A stretch of 64,000 nucleotides of DNA from Dolomedes plantarius (Eukaryota > Arthropoda > Arachnida > Araneae > Dolomedidae), in contig OU015492.1 of assembly GCA_907164885.2 (NCBI GenBank), positions 49,743,183 to 49,807,182 on the forward strand, read 5' to 3'. Below the pieces are notes generated by a model. The model saw nothing but the letters and a program-made list of their open reading frames with translations, was not told where the DNA came from and did no database searches. The translations under genes were made by a program, and so were the position numbers. Shown piece after piece: positions 11,702 through 21,088 of the stretch (position 1 is its first letter; each line of letters opens with the position of its first letter).

Positions 11702-11928
11702 TGTCGATTTTCTCTACTGCTACTTAACTTAAGAGTTAATATCAAAAAACAAATATTCCGTCGACTTTCTCGACTGTTAATTTACTTAAGAGTCAATATC
11801 AAAAAACAAATATTCCGTCGACTTTCTCGACTGTTAATTAACTTAAGAGTTAATATCAAAAAACAAATATTCCATCGACTTTCTCGACTGTTAATTAACT
11901 TAAGAATTAATATCAAAAACAAATATTT
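11702..11928. repeat. 57-bp tandem repeat, four copies
   Basis: Units start at 11702, 11759, 11816 and 11873, a strict 57-bp period. Each contains TCGACTTTCTCGACTGTTAA and then a run ending near AAACAAATATTC. The middle copies are almost identical. A partial, more diverged unit lies just before (about 11645-11700). The array sits in the Gypsy leader between the primer-binding site and gag. Confidence 0.9.
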
Positions 11929-12126
11929 ATACATTTCAGTTACATATTTGCCTCTAGATAATGAAAAAACAAGTACCTGTCCTCGAAGCTTGCTTCTCTC
12001 CTCGGGAATGTTGGCTTTCTCGTCTCAGTAGGAATGGCTCCACACTAGTCAGGCACTGTTGAAAGTTCGAATTATCGTACGCGCACACACTCACAGTCTT
12101 GCACAATCACTCTCTACAGCTGGGTT

Positions 12127-12144
12127 CCACCGTTGCTGCCACCA
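12127..12144 (-). promoter_or_regulatory. Gypsy primer-binding site
   Basis: Read on the minus strand this is TGGTGGCAGCAACGGTGG, starting with TGG as expected for pairing to a tRNA 3' CCA. It lies between the LTR and the leader. The priming tRNA was not identified. Confidence 0.65.
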
Positions 12145-12796
12145 AATATCTCTATTATTAGTATAGATGTAACGTATTCCTGCGATTAGTGTCAAAAGCA
12201 AACACTTTAGTTAGCGTCACAGGTTACGTGTAAGGCAGACAGCTTAACTAAAATCGAGACTTTTAAGATTAATGAATTACACTTTTATTTCACAATCACA
12301 CGGTTAAGCCGCGATCTAATTTTATATAGTACACAGTGAAATACGTAGAAGTCGGAGTAGTTCGAGGAATTTCTGGAACAACCTCTCGAGGTAAGGACAC
12401 ACTGACGCTGTAGCGAGATGAACTGCCGGTCAGGTCATGGAAGAAATAGCCGTCGAATTCAGTCCTTTAGCGAAACGATTTATATCAGACGAGATTGTCT
12501 CTCCTCTGATGAAACGTGGATTAACACAGAGTTTTAGTCGGCTCGACACACACACTCTTCCACTGGAAGCTAGCAGCTTCTCAGAAATAACAAAACTGGG
12601 GAGATCAAGTTTCGATCGTTTTCCCCGACCTTTCTCGATGAGAAACGGTCTTCTTCACGCAGAGGGCTGAGCCTAAAAAAATAGCAAAGTCACTCAAATT
12701 GAGTGGAGCTAGGAGATCAGCTATCACTCCTAAACTCTAGCTTCTAATCTCCCAATATCTCAAAATCTGGCTTTCAAGCTCTCGTCGGCTTATTTA

Positions 12797-14098
12797 CAGA
12801 GGCTGCTCGCACATTTTTTAGACGATTTTGGTAAGCGGTAATAAAAAAGCGTTTGCTGCAAAAGAAATAATTGCAATTGTACTATGTTTTTAAAAGTCAA
12901 AATTAACGTCTGCGGCTTGAAAGTTTTCTTTTTATTCAAAATGGACTTTTTAACAAAGCAGTGGTTCGAAGGCTACATTTATGCTCTTTCCGAAGAGAAA
13001 TATGCATACTCCGTTATCCAAAAACGATGTGAGAGTCATGGTTTTGTGATATCTAAAGCGTCGATAGGTAATATCGTCAACAAGAAAGGAAAAAAACGTC
13101 AAATTGGAGCCTCAAGTGGGACAAAAATTCCAAACAAGTATCCAAGGAAAAAACGGACATCTTCGACTATTGCAAAGGTACGTTGTTTAATGTTAAAAGA
13201 AAATCCCCTAGTCAAAGGACAGTTGCAAAATCATTAAAATGCTCGATGTCCACTGTAAACAAAATGATAAACGTTGATTTAAATCTTAAGAAAGCGAAAA
13301 AACGCAATGTGCATCGTCTTCTTCCAAATCATATCGCTGAACGCAGGACACGCTGCAGAATTCTATATGAGAAACACTTATCCAAAGAAAAATGGAAAAC
13401 AACTGTCACAATAGATGAATCATGGGTGTATTTAAATGATTGCAAAAAACAGAGCCATTTAATATAATAAAAGGGGAGAAAAAAATTTAAGTACATGGTT
13501 CAAAGAATCGAAAGAAAGTTTTTCTAAGGGATTCATGATTGTTGCTGATTTTTCTTATAATAGCAAGTTAAAAATAAAGAGAGTGGAAAAAAATGTCAAG
13601 ATTAACTCCATATACTATCAGGAACATATTTTATCGCCAATTTTTCTGAATGAAATACCATCGCTTCACCCACAGTGCCATCAATCTGTGAGACTCCATC
13701 AGGACAAAGCTAGCAGTCACACATCAAAATCCACTGTAAATTTCCTAAAAGAAATGGAACAAAAAAAAACTGGTATCAAGGCCATACCTTTCACTGATAT
13801 CCCTACTAAATCTCCCGATGTATCACCTATGGATTTTTGTGCTTTCGGACTTTTAAAATCTGCATTATCCAAACGTCGTCCCAAAACCCTTACAGGACTC
13901 TGGAAAGCTGTTCAGGAGGAATGGGATAGAATACCTCTTCTGACACTTCAAAAGGCATTATTATCCTGGAAATTGCGGTGTCGAAAGATAGTTCAGAATA
14001 AGGGATGTCAAATAGAACATTTAAAACACAAGAATTTTATGTAATTTAGTTTTGTGAATACAATATACATCGTCTAAAAAATGTGTGAACAGCCTCTG
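12797..14098 (+). mobile_element. DD41D-type mariner element, copy 1
   Basis: The element is 1302 bp with TA duplications (12795-12796 and 14099-14100). Inverted repeats of about 30 bp begin CAGAGGCTGCTCGCAC at the left and are mirrored by GTGTGAACAGCCTCTG at the right. It is inserted in the Gypsy LTR. A closely similar copy lies in the opposite orientation at 16584-17879. Confidence 0.9.
12941..14044 (+). pseudogene. Mariner-family transposase relic, copy 1
   Basis: The likely start is the methionine of MDFLTKQWFEGYIYALSEEK, 19 codons into a frame opening at 12884. A helix-turn-helix region follows to about 13210, then a frameshift, a second frame to 13467 with the first catalytic block TIDESWVYLND, and a third frame 13535-14044 with VRLHQDKASSHTS and SPDVSPMDF. 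Counting between the second and third Asp gives 42 residues here and 41 in copy 2; the extra Lys is in an A-run. This spacing fits the DD41D (rosa-like) branch of the Tc1/mariner group. The first frameshift near 13209-13215 is a missing base in a C-run and is shared with copy 2. Confidence 0.85.
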
Positions 14099-14439
14099 TA
14101 AAAGCTTGATCCCTGGCGGGATTATTTTACAGCCTCGTCTCTCCAGCTCGATCCGGATAGGCTGGACTGCCTGGCCGTGTGCAAAAACGATGATGATCAT
14201 TTTATCTTCATCGCTCGGTTAGCTCGTTAGGATCTTGTGTCAAGGGCGTTCCTCTCATTGTTGTGTAACGTCCAGGTACGGCGCGAGACTGGCGGCCCCT
14301 TTTATTCTAAAAGCGCGCCCCGAAGAGGTGTTTCATTGTAGCTCCTCTGCGCTCGGGGGTCTGCCATTCTTTAGAATCGGTTCACGGCTAGCGACGATTT
14401 TAATGATCTTTCTGCTCGCCTAGAGGAGGGGGAAATTGC

Positions 14440-14442
<3 letters not shown>

Positions 14443-14509
<67 letters not shown>

Positions 14510-14510
14510 T

Positions 14511-14546
<36 letters not shown>
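14443..14546. repeat. (TA)n/(TG)n microsatellite
   Basis: A roughly 100-bp TA tract with an internal TG block. It forms the left target flank of the deleted mariner that starts at 14547. Confidence 0.9.
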
Positions 14547-14548
<2 letters not shown>

Positions 14549-15359
14549 GGGTGTCCGAAAAGTATGGCTACACTTTCAAAAATGAATTAAAAATAAACAA
14601 ATAAAGATTTTCTCTTACGGTTTTTTATGTTCCATAAAGAAAAGATTAAAGTTTCTGTTCAATGAAATGTAAACTAGATGGCGCTACATCCACGTTTTGC
14701 AACATTCTGCATGCCGTACTGGAGGAAGCAAGAGACAGCCCTAAAGTAAACGTGTGGTGTGGTTTACTGCACGATCGAATTATTAGGTCTTTTTTCTTTT
14801 CCGAAGAAACTGTCCGCTCTGACAATTACCTTGATATTCTTGAAATTTTTACATTTCCTCAAGTAGAGGACTTGCAATCCAATATCATTTTCTAGCAGGA
14901 CGGGGCACCACCACACTGGAGTTTGGAAGTGGGAAAGGTTTGAGATAAAAAGTTCTCCGGGCGATGGATGGGAAGAGGAGGTCCAATACCGTGGCCACCT
15001 AGATCCGCAGGCATAACACCTTTGGACTTCTTCTTATGGGGATAAGTGAAAAAAATTGTTTACTAATCTCCAATATGTGACACTGATGAACTGAAAAGTT
15101 GAATTACAGCGGTCATTCAGAGTGTTGATCCTGCAATTCTTCGTAGAACGTGGCGAGAAATCTCGTATAGACCCGATGTGTTGCGCTCGACTAATGGTGC
15201 GCACATTGAAATCGTGGTATAAAGCAATCGTGGAATAAAGCATTGCAAAAAAAACTTTGATATTTTCTTTATGGAACATAAAAAACTGTAAGTGGAAATC
15301 TTTGTTTGTTTATTTTTAATTCATTTTTGAAAGTGCAGCCATACTTTTCGTTCACCCGG
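14547..15359 (+). mobile_element. Internally deleted mariner with long TIRs
   Basis: The element is 813 bp. It starts CCGGGTGTCCGAAAAGTATG and ends with the inverse form around CATACTTTTCGTTCACCCGG. The arms match over about 100 bp, including a shared TTTATGTTCCATAAAGAAAA-like stretch. TA lies on both sides within TA-rich DNA. The interior keeps only the C-terminal half of a transposase, so this is a deletion derivative. Confidence 0.85.
14700..15240 (+). pseudogene. Mariner transposase C-terminal relic
   Basis: 14662-14895 reads PKVNVWCGLLHDRIIRSFFF and EETVRSDNYLDILE, typical of a mariner-like catalytic core just before the second Asp. The next codons hold QDGAPPHWSLEV in the same frame after a TAG, and TPLDFFLWG follows with the third Asp 41 residues after the second. 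Downstream, further fragments (SVDPAILRRTWREIS) remain. The N-terminal DNA-binding half and the first catalytic Asp are missing. This lineage differs clearly in sequence from the mariner at 12797. Confidence 0.8.
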
Positions 15360-15361
15360 TA

Positions 15362-15684
15362 TATATATCTGTGTGTGTGTGTGTGTGTGCACGTGCAGAG
15401 GAAATTATCTAAATGAGAAGACTAAAAAATAAATATAAATTTAAACATAATATTTTTATATAACACCTCAGTAATCAATTAGAGATGGTTTTTCTTATAC
15501 ACGTAGGTTCTACATCAATGTAGTTTGATAGAGAAATTAATAACTGGTGATACGGAATATAGAGAAGACCTGTTTTTTTATATGCCAAGTTATTAGAAAT
15601 GGAACTACAGTTTATATCTTTGTTTATGAAGTAATAAAACCAAACAAATACTAAGAATAGAAAACGGTAGAATATTGCTTGTTA
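15362..15684. other. AT-rich spacer with a short TG microsatellite
   Basis: It contains a short (TG)n run near 15371-15389. Otherwise no gene or repeat boundary is recognised. Confidence 0.5.
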
Positions 15685-15688
15685 TTAA

Positions 15689-16406
15689 GGGGACAGTGAA
15701 CCTTCAAACATAACTTTATTTGTTTTGAATGGATTTGCTTGAAATTTGAATATGTGATTAGTACCATAGATATGTAAAAGTGGTTAAATTTAAAGATGAA
15801 ATATTAATAATTTATGAATAATGAATTATTAATTTTATCAAAAATTGGCCTAATTAAAAATGTTCCATGCGCATTTCTTTTACATAAAATATGGTAATTT
15901 TTATTTACAGGATACCTTATGGAACTAACAATGAAATTTATTGCTTATTTTAAGCATTCATTAAAAATATAAAGAGAAAAAAATAATAATAGTGAAAACA
16001 CCCTTTTTATTATTCAAAATACCTATAAATCATCTTTTCAAGTACAAAATTTAGAAATTCTGAAATACGAAGCATAATTTTATTCAATAAAATTTATTTG
16101 ATATACAGTTAAGTATATAAAACTTAAATTTGAAAGCAATACGATAATTAGAAATGCGCCTGGAGCAGTTTCAATATTCGTATGACATGAAAATTTTTCT
16201 TTGAGAAAAATACATTTAAAGTTATTGCTATTAGTAACCACATAATATCTAAATTAAATACAAATGCCTATAACTAGGAAAGTAATCACAGAAATTAAAA
16301 ATTATTTTTGCAACACATTCCTACTCGTTCGTAGTTTCACAATTCAATAAAATAAAAAAATCGAATTTTTGGACAAATTTCACAATTTTGAAAGTCAACT
16401 GTCCCC
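15689..16406. mobile_element. TTAA-flanked non-autonomous element
   Basis: The element is 718 bp. GGGGACAGTGAACCTTCAAA at the left is mirrored by TTTGAAAGTCAACTGTCCCC at the right. Both ends are flanked by TTAA (15685-15688 and 16407-16410). TTAA duplications are used by piggyBac, Kolobok and some Sola elements; a G-rich terminus is more Kolobok-like. The interior is AT-rich with no coding relic. Confidence 0.8.
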
Positions 16407-16536
16407 TTAAAATTCAATATCTTAAATATATAGTGTAAAATTACACTGGTATATTAATTTATTTCTGAATAAAAGGAACATTTATATTTCTTTTGAAGTA
16501 TACAGAATATTCAAGAAAAGTCGTTAGCTAATCATG

Positions 16537-16539
<3 letters not shown>

Positions 16540-16583
<44 letters not shown>
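16540..16583. repeat. (TA)n microsatellite
   Basis: A TA tract that serves as the left flank of the mariner at 16584. The last TA (16582-16583) is the target duplication. Confidence 0.9.
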
Positions 16584-16588
<5 letters not shown>

Positions 16589-17879
16589 GCTGTTCACACA
16601 TTTTTTAGACGATGTATATTGTATTTACAAAACTAAATTACATAAAATTCTTGTGTTTTAAATGTTCTATTTGACATCCCTTATTCTGAACTATCTTTCG
16701 AAACCGCAATTTCCAGGATAATAACGCCTTTTGAAGTGTCAGAAGAGGTATTCTATCCCATTCCTCCTGAACAGCTTTCCAGAGTCCTGTAAGGGTTTTG
16801 GGACGATGTTTGGATAATGCAGATTTTAAAAGTTCGAAAGCACAAAAATCCATAGTTGATACATCGGGAGATTTAGTAGGGATATCAGTGAAGGGCCTTG
16901 ATACCAGTTTTTTGTTCCATTTCTTTTAGGAAATTTACAGTAGATTTCGATGTGTGACTGCTAGCTTTGTCCCGATGGAGTCTCACAGATTGATGGCACT
17001 GTGGGTGAAGCGATGGTATTTCATTCAGAAAAATTGGTGATAAAATATGTTCCTGATAGTATTTGGAGATAATCTTGACATTTTTGTCCACTCTCTTTAT
17101 TTTTAACTTGCCATTATGAGAAAAACCCGCAACAATCATGAATCCCTTAGAAAAACTTTCTTTCGATTCTTTGAACCATGTACTTAAATTTTTTTCTCCC
17201 CTTTTATGATAATAAATGGCTCTTTTTTTGTTGCAATCATTTAAATACACCCATGATTCATCTATTGTGACAATTGTTTTCCATTTTTCTTTGCATAAGT
17301 GTTTCTCATATAGAATTCTGCAGCGGGTCCTGCGTTCAGCGATATGATTTGGAAGAAGACGATGCACATTGCGTTTTTTCGCTTTCTTAAGATTTAAATC
17401 AACGTTTATCATTTTGTTTACAGTGGACACCGAGCATTTTAATGATTTTGCAAATGTCCTTTGACTAGGGGATTTTCTTTTAACATTAAACAACGTACCT
17501 TTGCAATAGTCGAAGATGTCCGTTTTTTCCTTGGATACTTGTTTGGAATTTTTGTCCCACTTGAGGCTCCAATTTTACGTTTTTTTCCTTTCTTGTTGAC
17601 GATATTACCTATCGACGCTTTAGATATCACAAAACCATGACTCTCACATCGTTTTTGGATAACGGAGTATGCATATTTCTCTTCGGAAAGAGCATAAATG
17701 TAGCCTTCGAACCACTGCTTTGTTAAAAACGCCATTTTGAATAAAAACAAAACTTTCAAGCCGCAGACGATAATTTTGACTTTTAAAAACATAGTACAAT
17801 TGCAATTATTTCTTTTGCAGCAAACGATTTTTTATTACCGCTTACCAAAATCGTCTAAAAAATGTGCGAACAGCCTCTG
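16584..17879 (-). mobile_element. DD41D-type mariner element, copy 2
   Basis: The element is 1296 bp, in opposite orientation to copy 1, with the same terminal repeats and TA on both sides (16582-16583 and 17880-17881). At DNA level it is very close to copy 1 across its length. Its right flank is a fragment of the CXC element and its left flank is a (TA)n tract. Confidence 0.9.
16638..17735 (-). pseudogene. Mariner-family transposase relic, copy 2
   Basis: 17735-17439 holds the helix-turn-helix part (MAFLTKQWFEGYIYALSEEK). 17493-16885 is a longer intact catalytic frame than in copy 1 (TIDESWVYLND, then VRLHRDKASSHTS), and 16853-16638 holds the C-terminus from MDFCAFELLKS. Two breaks are seen: the same early shift as copy 1 near the C-run at about 17465, and a private 5-bp deletion just before the third catalytic block, after GIKA. 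Together the two copies cover every segment, but both are defective at the shared site. Confidence 0.85.
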
Positions 17880-17881
17880 TA

Positions 17882-18524
17882 TATTAGCTAGGATTTTTCT
17901 AGCGTATGCAAGACCAGGGAAAAAATTTTCTACTGACGTAGTTGCATACATCAAAGTTAGTATTTATTTTTACCCACCTCCAGCCATTATGTACCCAATG
18001 CAGCATAAGTGTGACATAAAAAGATAGAATCCACCAAGTCTCACAATACAACCTGATAACAATGGATTGGATGTTGCTGTAACTTTCTCTGGAGATTTGA
18101 TATGCAGAGATTTGACAAACGTGAGTATGCACGACTTTTGGCACACATGCGCGGGTCATCCCCCCATCACGATGGGGATGACCCGCGCATCCGCGTCCCA
18201 TATGTGATAGTTCGCTCCTTTCAAAGTCAATTATCTTTGTTCGTGTTCGACTTATAAAAAAAATGTAAGTAATGTTTTGTTCACAATTTAATGCTCTTGT
18301 ATTTTTGCATTCAAAATTTTTACATAAAATCAATATTTCTCAAGTTACTTGCAAAAAACCAAAAAAGTGTACACATTTTCCAAGATGGCGACGAAAGCTC
18401 AAGTCTGATCGGTGGGGACTTTTAGTATGTTTATTAGCATGCCTAAACAAACATCTCCACCAATTTTCAAATTTTTCGTATTTTTTTTAGCCTTTCGTCA
18501 AAATCGGGTCTATTTTGACTGGGG
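17882..18524 (-). mobile_element. Deleted second copy of the CXC element
   Basis: 18130-18524 matches the left arm of the element at 6697 in inverted orientation: the same outer end GACTGGGG at 18524, the TCAAAGTCAATTATCTTTG motif near 18225, and the block around GCTCAAGTCTGATCGGTGG. 17885-18120 matches the protein region at about 9257-9445 of the first copy, also inverted, including the GCATTGGGTACATAATGGCTGG block. Everything between the arm and that point is deleted. The inner side is cut by the mariner at 17879. Confidence 0.85.
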
Positions 18525-19580
18525 TATATTCGATAACAGATTTTTCTTCCAGTTACAGGTCAGCTTCTCCCAAGTCAAATATCACCACTGCTATACACAG
18601 GCTGAAATTCTTTCTCTATAGACTCCCTCCTGTCTTGAATTCCTTTATTCGCTAATTAACACGCTTTGAATGATAGGTATGGGGGGAAAGCGCTGATTAT
18701 TAGCTAGTAGTATTATAAATGGAGTTGGTTAACCATTTTTCGTGCAACAGCACGGGCTGTGAACTCTGATCAATATGATAAATATATTGTTTTATATTAC
18801 AATTCAAGGGAATCGATGAACACCTTTAAGGCTGCTGTGTACTAACTCTATTGGATTCGCTCACCTCAGTGTTAACTTATGGAGAAAATGTGTGTTCTAT
18901 TGACAGCTACATAAATGCTGATAATCCAATAAAAATGGTATTTTCAGATAGCCTGAACTTTTCTGTACCTTGCAGCAGGATTCATTTTATAAATTTCGTC
19001 CACCAAAGGAATTTGTGAGAGTTTAAAACACAATATACCAGATTTTTCCCAGAGTAATTTAAATTTTTAAATTTTATTTGCATTTTTAAAAAATAAAAAC
19101 GGAAAATGCCCCAAAGTGTAAACTTTCTTTCTATATTACTGAGTACATTTTTTTAAATCTTTCAATCCAAGTCGGCAATCCTTGGACAGATTTTCTCTAT
19201 AGGTTAATATTGAGGTGAGCAAAACCAACAAGGTACACCTCGACCTTAAAATTGAAAATAAGTTCTAGATGATATATTGTTTTTTAAAAAATGCTGATTC
19301 TGCTCATATACGGTTCTCAAGCCTGTTATTTTCTTGAAACATTTACAATAATTTCCTTATCAAAAGAAAAAATTAGTTAATTAACAAAAGAAATGCAACG
19401 GCCGCTTATAAAGAAAAGGAAACAAAAACTTTATTAGAAGTAAAGTTGTAAGAACGACAGGTGAAATCACCAGATATTTGATTTGTAATTTTAAGAGATA
19501 TGTCGTTTCCCATGCATTGAAACTATATTGAGATATAACTTCGACTTTGTTACATCTAAATATAATTCAAGAAAAGTGTA
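18525..19580. other. AT-rich DNA, no gene seen
   Basis: About 1 kb without a convincing frame, terminal repeat or family resemblance. Confidence 0.5.
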
Positions 19581-19582
19581 TT

Positions 19583-19809
19583 TAAGGCGGTCCGGGACAC
19601 ATATAAAAATATATTTATTTATTGACTTAAAATTTTGAAATTTTTGTGATGTTTAACAATATAATTTGTAAGCAAAATCACATCATAAAACTTCTCATAA
19701 AGTTTAATAGAAATTTAAAAATTTTAAATTTTTCAAAAAAGTAGGTTAATTTAAAATCATTATAACTCGAAATATTATTTGTCGAATTAAAAAAAAATTT
19801 CTTTTAATA

Positions 19810-19841
<32 letters not shown>
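19583..19841. repeat. Possible TTAA-element end with (TA)n tail
   Basis: TTAAGGCGGTCCGGGACACA at 19584 looks like the end of a TTAA-type element. Its inverse form, TGTGTCCTGGACACCTTTAAA, occurs at about 24156-24176. The interior adjoining sequences of the two ends do not clearly match. The (TA)n tract at 19816-19841 flanks the Tc1-like element. Confidence 0.4.
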
Positions 19842-21061
19842 CACTGAAGTGCCACTGAATTAGGGATACTTACCTAGTAACGAGTTGGGCCTCCTCTGGC
19901 CTTGATAACGGCTGCCACACGACGAGGCATAGATTCAACAAGTTTCTGGAAACGTACCACGGGAATGGCTTGCCAAATATTGGCTAAAGCTGTCCATAAT
20001 TCAGTAAGGTTCTTTGGTGTTGTGTGATGGTCTTTCACGCCTTGTTCCAAAACATCCCAAAGATGCTCAATAGGATTTAAGTCTGGGCTTCTAGGTGGCC
20101 AATTCATGACAGAGAAGTCAGAGGAATGCTCATCCAACCAGCCACTAGCCAACCGGGACTTGTAAGAGGTACAGTTGTCTTGCTGGAAAACTCCATTACC
20201 GTGCGGATAACATAACAGCATAAACGAGTGGAGGTGATCACCCAGCAACTCTACGTACCAAATTGCACTGAGGGAGGTTGGTACACGCACCAAAGATCCC
20301 AAACTGTGCCACGAAAAAACACCCCAGACCATGATTGAGCCACCATGCCCTTGTACAGTTCCAGCCAGGCATGCAGGATCCATGGCTTCATGAGCCTGAC
20401 GCCATATTATCAGCCTCCCGTCGGCGTTAAGTAGTCGGAATCCAGACTCATCACTCCATGCTACTCGTTTCCAGTCCTCTACACTCCAGTCTCTGTGCTC
20501 TCTTGCCCAGGCAAGACGTGCAGCCCGATGGCGAGTATAGAGCGATGGTACTCTCGTAGGTCGACGGCTCCCGAAACCCATACGGTGAAGCGAGCGTTGC
20601 ACAGTCCATTTACTGACTGTACGACTGGCACCGTCATTAAACTGGGTGGTAATTTGAGCTAATTTTTGGCTTCGCTGGCTACTTACAATACGCCTGAGCC
20701 GTCTCTCACCACGCACTGTCAAGGCTAATTGTCCTTTGCAGTTTGCCCGATCGCTAGTTTTTTTTACACCATCCATGTATTCTTGGTATACTCTTGACAC
20801 TGTCGACCTTGAAAATCCTAGCTGTCTGACGATTTCGGAAATTGAATGGCCCATGCGTCGCGCACCTACGATTTGTCCGCGATCGAAGACGCCTAAATCA
20901 GGCAGTTTACCCATACTGGCAATTCCAACAACTAATTCAGAACAACCACAGTACGCGCTATATATGCAGTTACCACAGCGCCCTCACTTGGGCATACATG
21001 ATGCGCAGCGCTACACGATTTGCATAGGATTTGCTATCCCTAATTCAGTGGTACTTCAGTG
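19842..21061 (-). mobile_element. DD36E Tc1-like transposon, structurally complete
   Basis: The element is 1220 bp with 27-bp terminal inverted repeats (CACTGAAGTGCCACTGAAT at the left, one mismatch to the right end). It contains one uninterrupted transposase frame and lies inside TA-rich microsatellite DNA. The left flank is TA; the right flank begins TG before TATATA, so the duplication is imperfect. It is the youngest-looking coding element in the window. Confidence 0.9.
19874..20914 (-). CDS. Tc1/mariner transposase, DD36E
   Basis: This 346-residue frame has no stop or frameshift, the normal length for a Tc1-type transposase. Residues 9-50 form the first helix-turn-helix (GHSISEIVRQLGFSRSTVSR) and residues about 65-115 the second DNA-binding domain. 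The catalytic triad is D155 (VAWSDESGF), D246 (VFQQDNCTS) and E283 (SPDLNPIEHLWD), with 36 residues between the last two. That spacing matches the DD36E group rather than classic DD34E Tc1. The start MGKLPDLGVFDRGQIVGARR is the natural N-terminus. The protein would bind the 27-bp ends and cut and paste the element at TA sites. Whether it is expressed cannot be told from sequence. Confidence 0.9.
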   Translation of the reverse strand: MGKLPDLGVFDRGQIVGARRMGHSISEIVRQLGFSRSTVSRVYQEYMDGVKKTSDRANCKGQLALTVRGERRLRRIVSSQRSQKLAQITTQFNDGASRTVSKWTVQRSLHRMGFGSRRPTRVPSLYTRHRAARLAWAREHRDWSVEDWKRVAWSDESGFRLLNADGRLIIWRQAHEAMDPACLAGTVQGHGGSIMVWGVFSWHSLGSLVRVPTSLSAIWYVELLGDHLHSFMLLCYPHGNGVFQQDNCTSYKSRLASGWLDEHSSDFSVMNWPPRSPDLNPIEHLWDVLEQGVKDHHTTPKNLTELWTALANIWQAIPVVRFQKLVESMPRRVAAVIKARGGPTRY

Positions 21062-21088
21062 TGTATATATATATATATATATATATTC
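21062..21088. repeat. (TA)n microsatellite
   Basis: Short TG/TA tract between the Tc1-like element and the following repeat. Confidence 0.85.

Larger units (their letters stand above)
3905..14442 (-). mobile_element. Ty3/Gypsy LTR retrotransposon, interrupted twice
   Basis: Read on the minus strand the order is LTR (about 14442-12146), primer-binding site (12144-12127), leader with a 57-bp tandem repeat, gag, protease, reverse transcriptase and RNase H, ending near 3905. No integrase or 3' LTR is present in the window. The order gag-protease-RT-RNase H is that of Ty3/Gypsy. A 4.08-kb DNA transposon (6697-10779) splits gag and a 1.3-kb mariner (12797-14098) splits the LTR. With both removed, about 5.2 kb of Gypsy sequence remains. 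Premature stops and frameshifts in pol show it is inactive. Confidence 0.85.
12146..14442 (-). repeat. Gypsy 5' LTR, split by a mariner
   Basis: This is the region upstream of the primer-binding site on the minus strand. Without the mariner insertion (12797-14098) it is about 990 bp. It is less AT-rich than its surroundings and has no sustained coding relic. The outer edge is placed where unique sequence gives way to a (TA)n tract near 14442. The minus strand there starts TGGCAATTTCC, compatible with a 5' TG. The second LTR is not in the window, so the boundaries are inferred. Confidence 0.55.

Noticed and set aside
12437..12670. 77-codon frame in the LTR
   Set aside because: It lies within the Gypsy LTR and has no recognisable domain.
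13183..13237. Programmed -1 frameshifting in the mariner transposase
   Set aside because: No convincing slippery heptamer is present at the overlap; a shared 1-bp deletion in a C-run is simpler.
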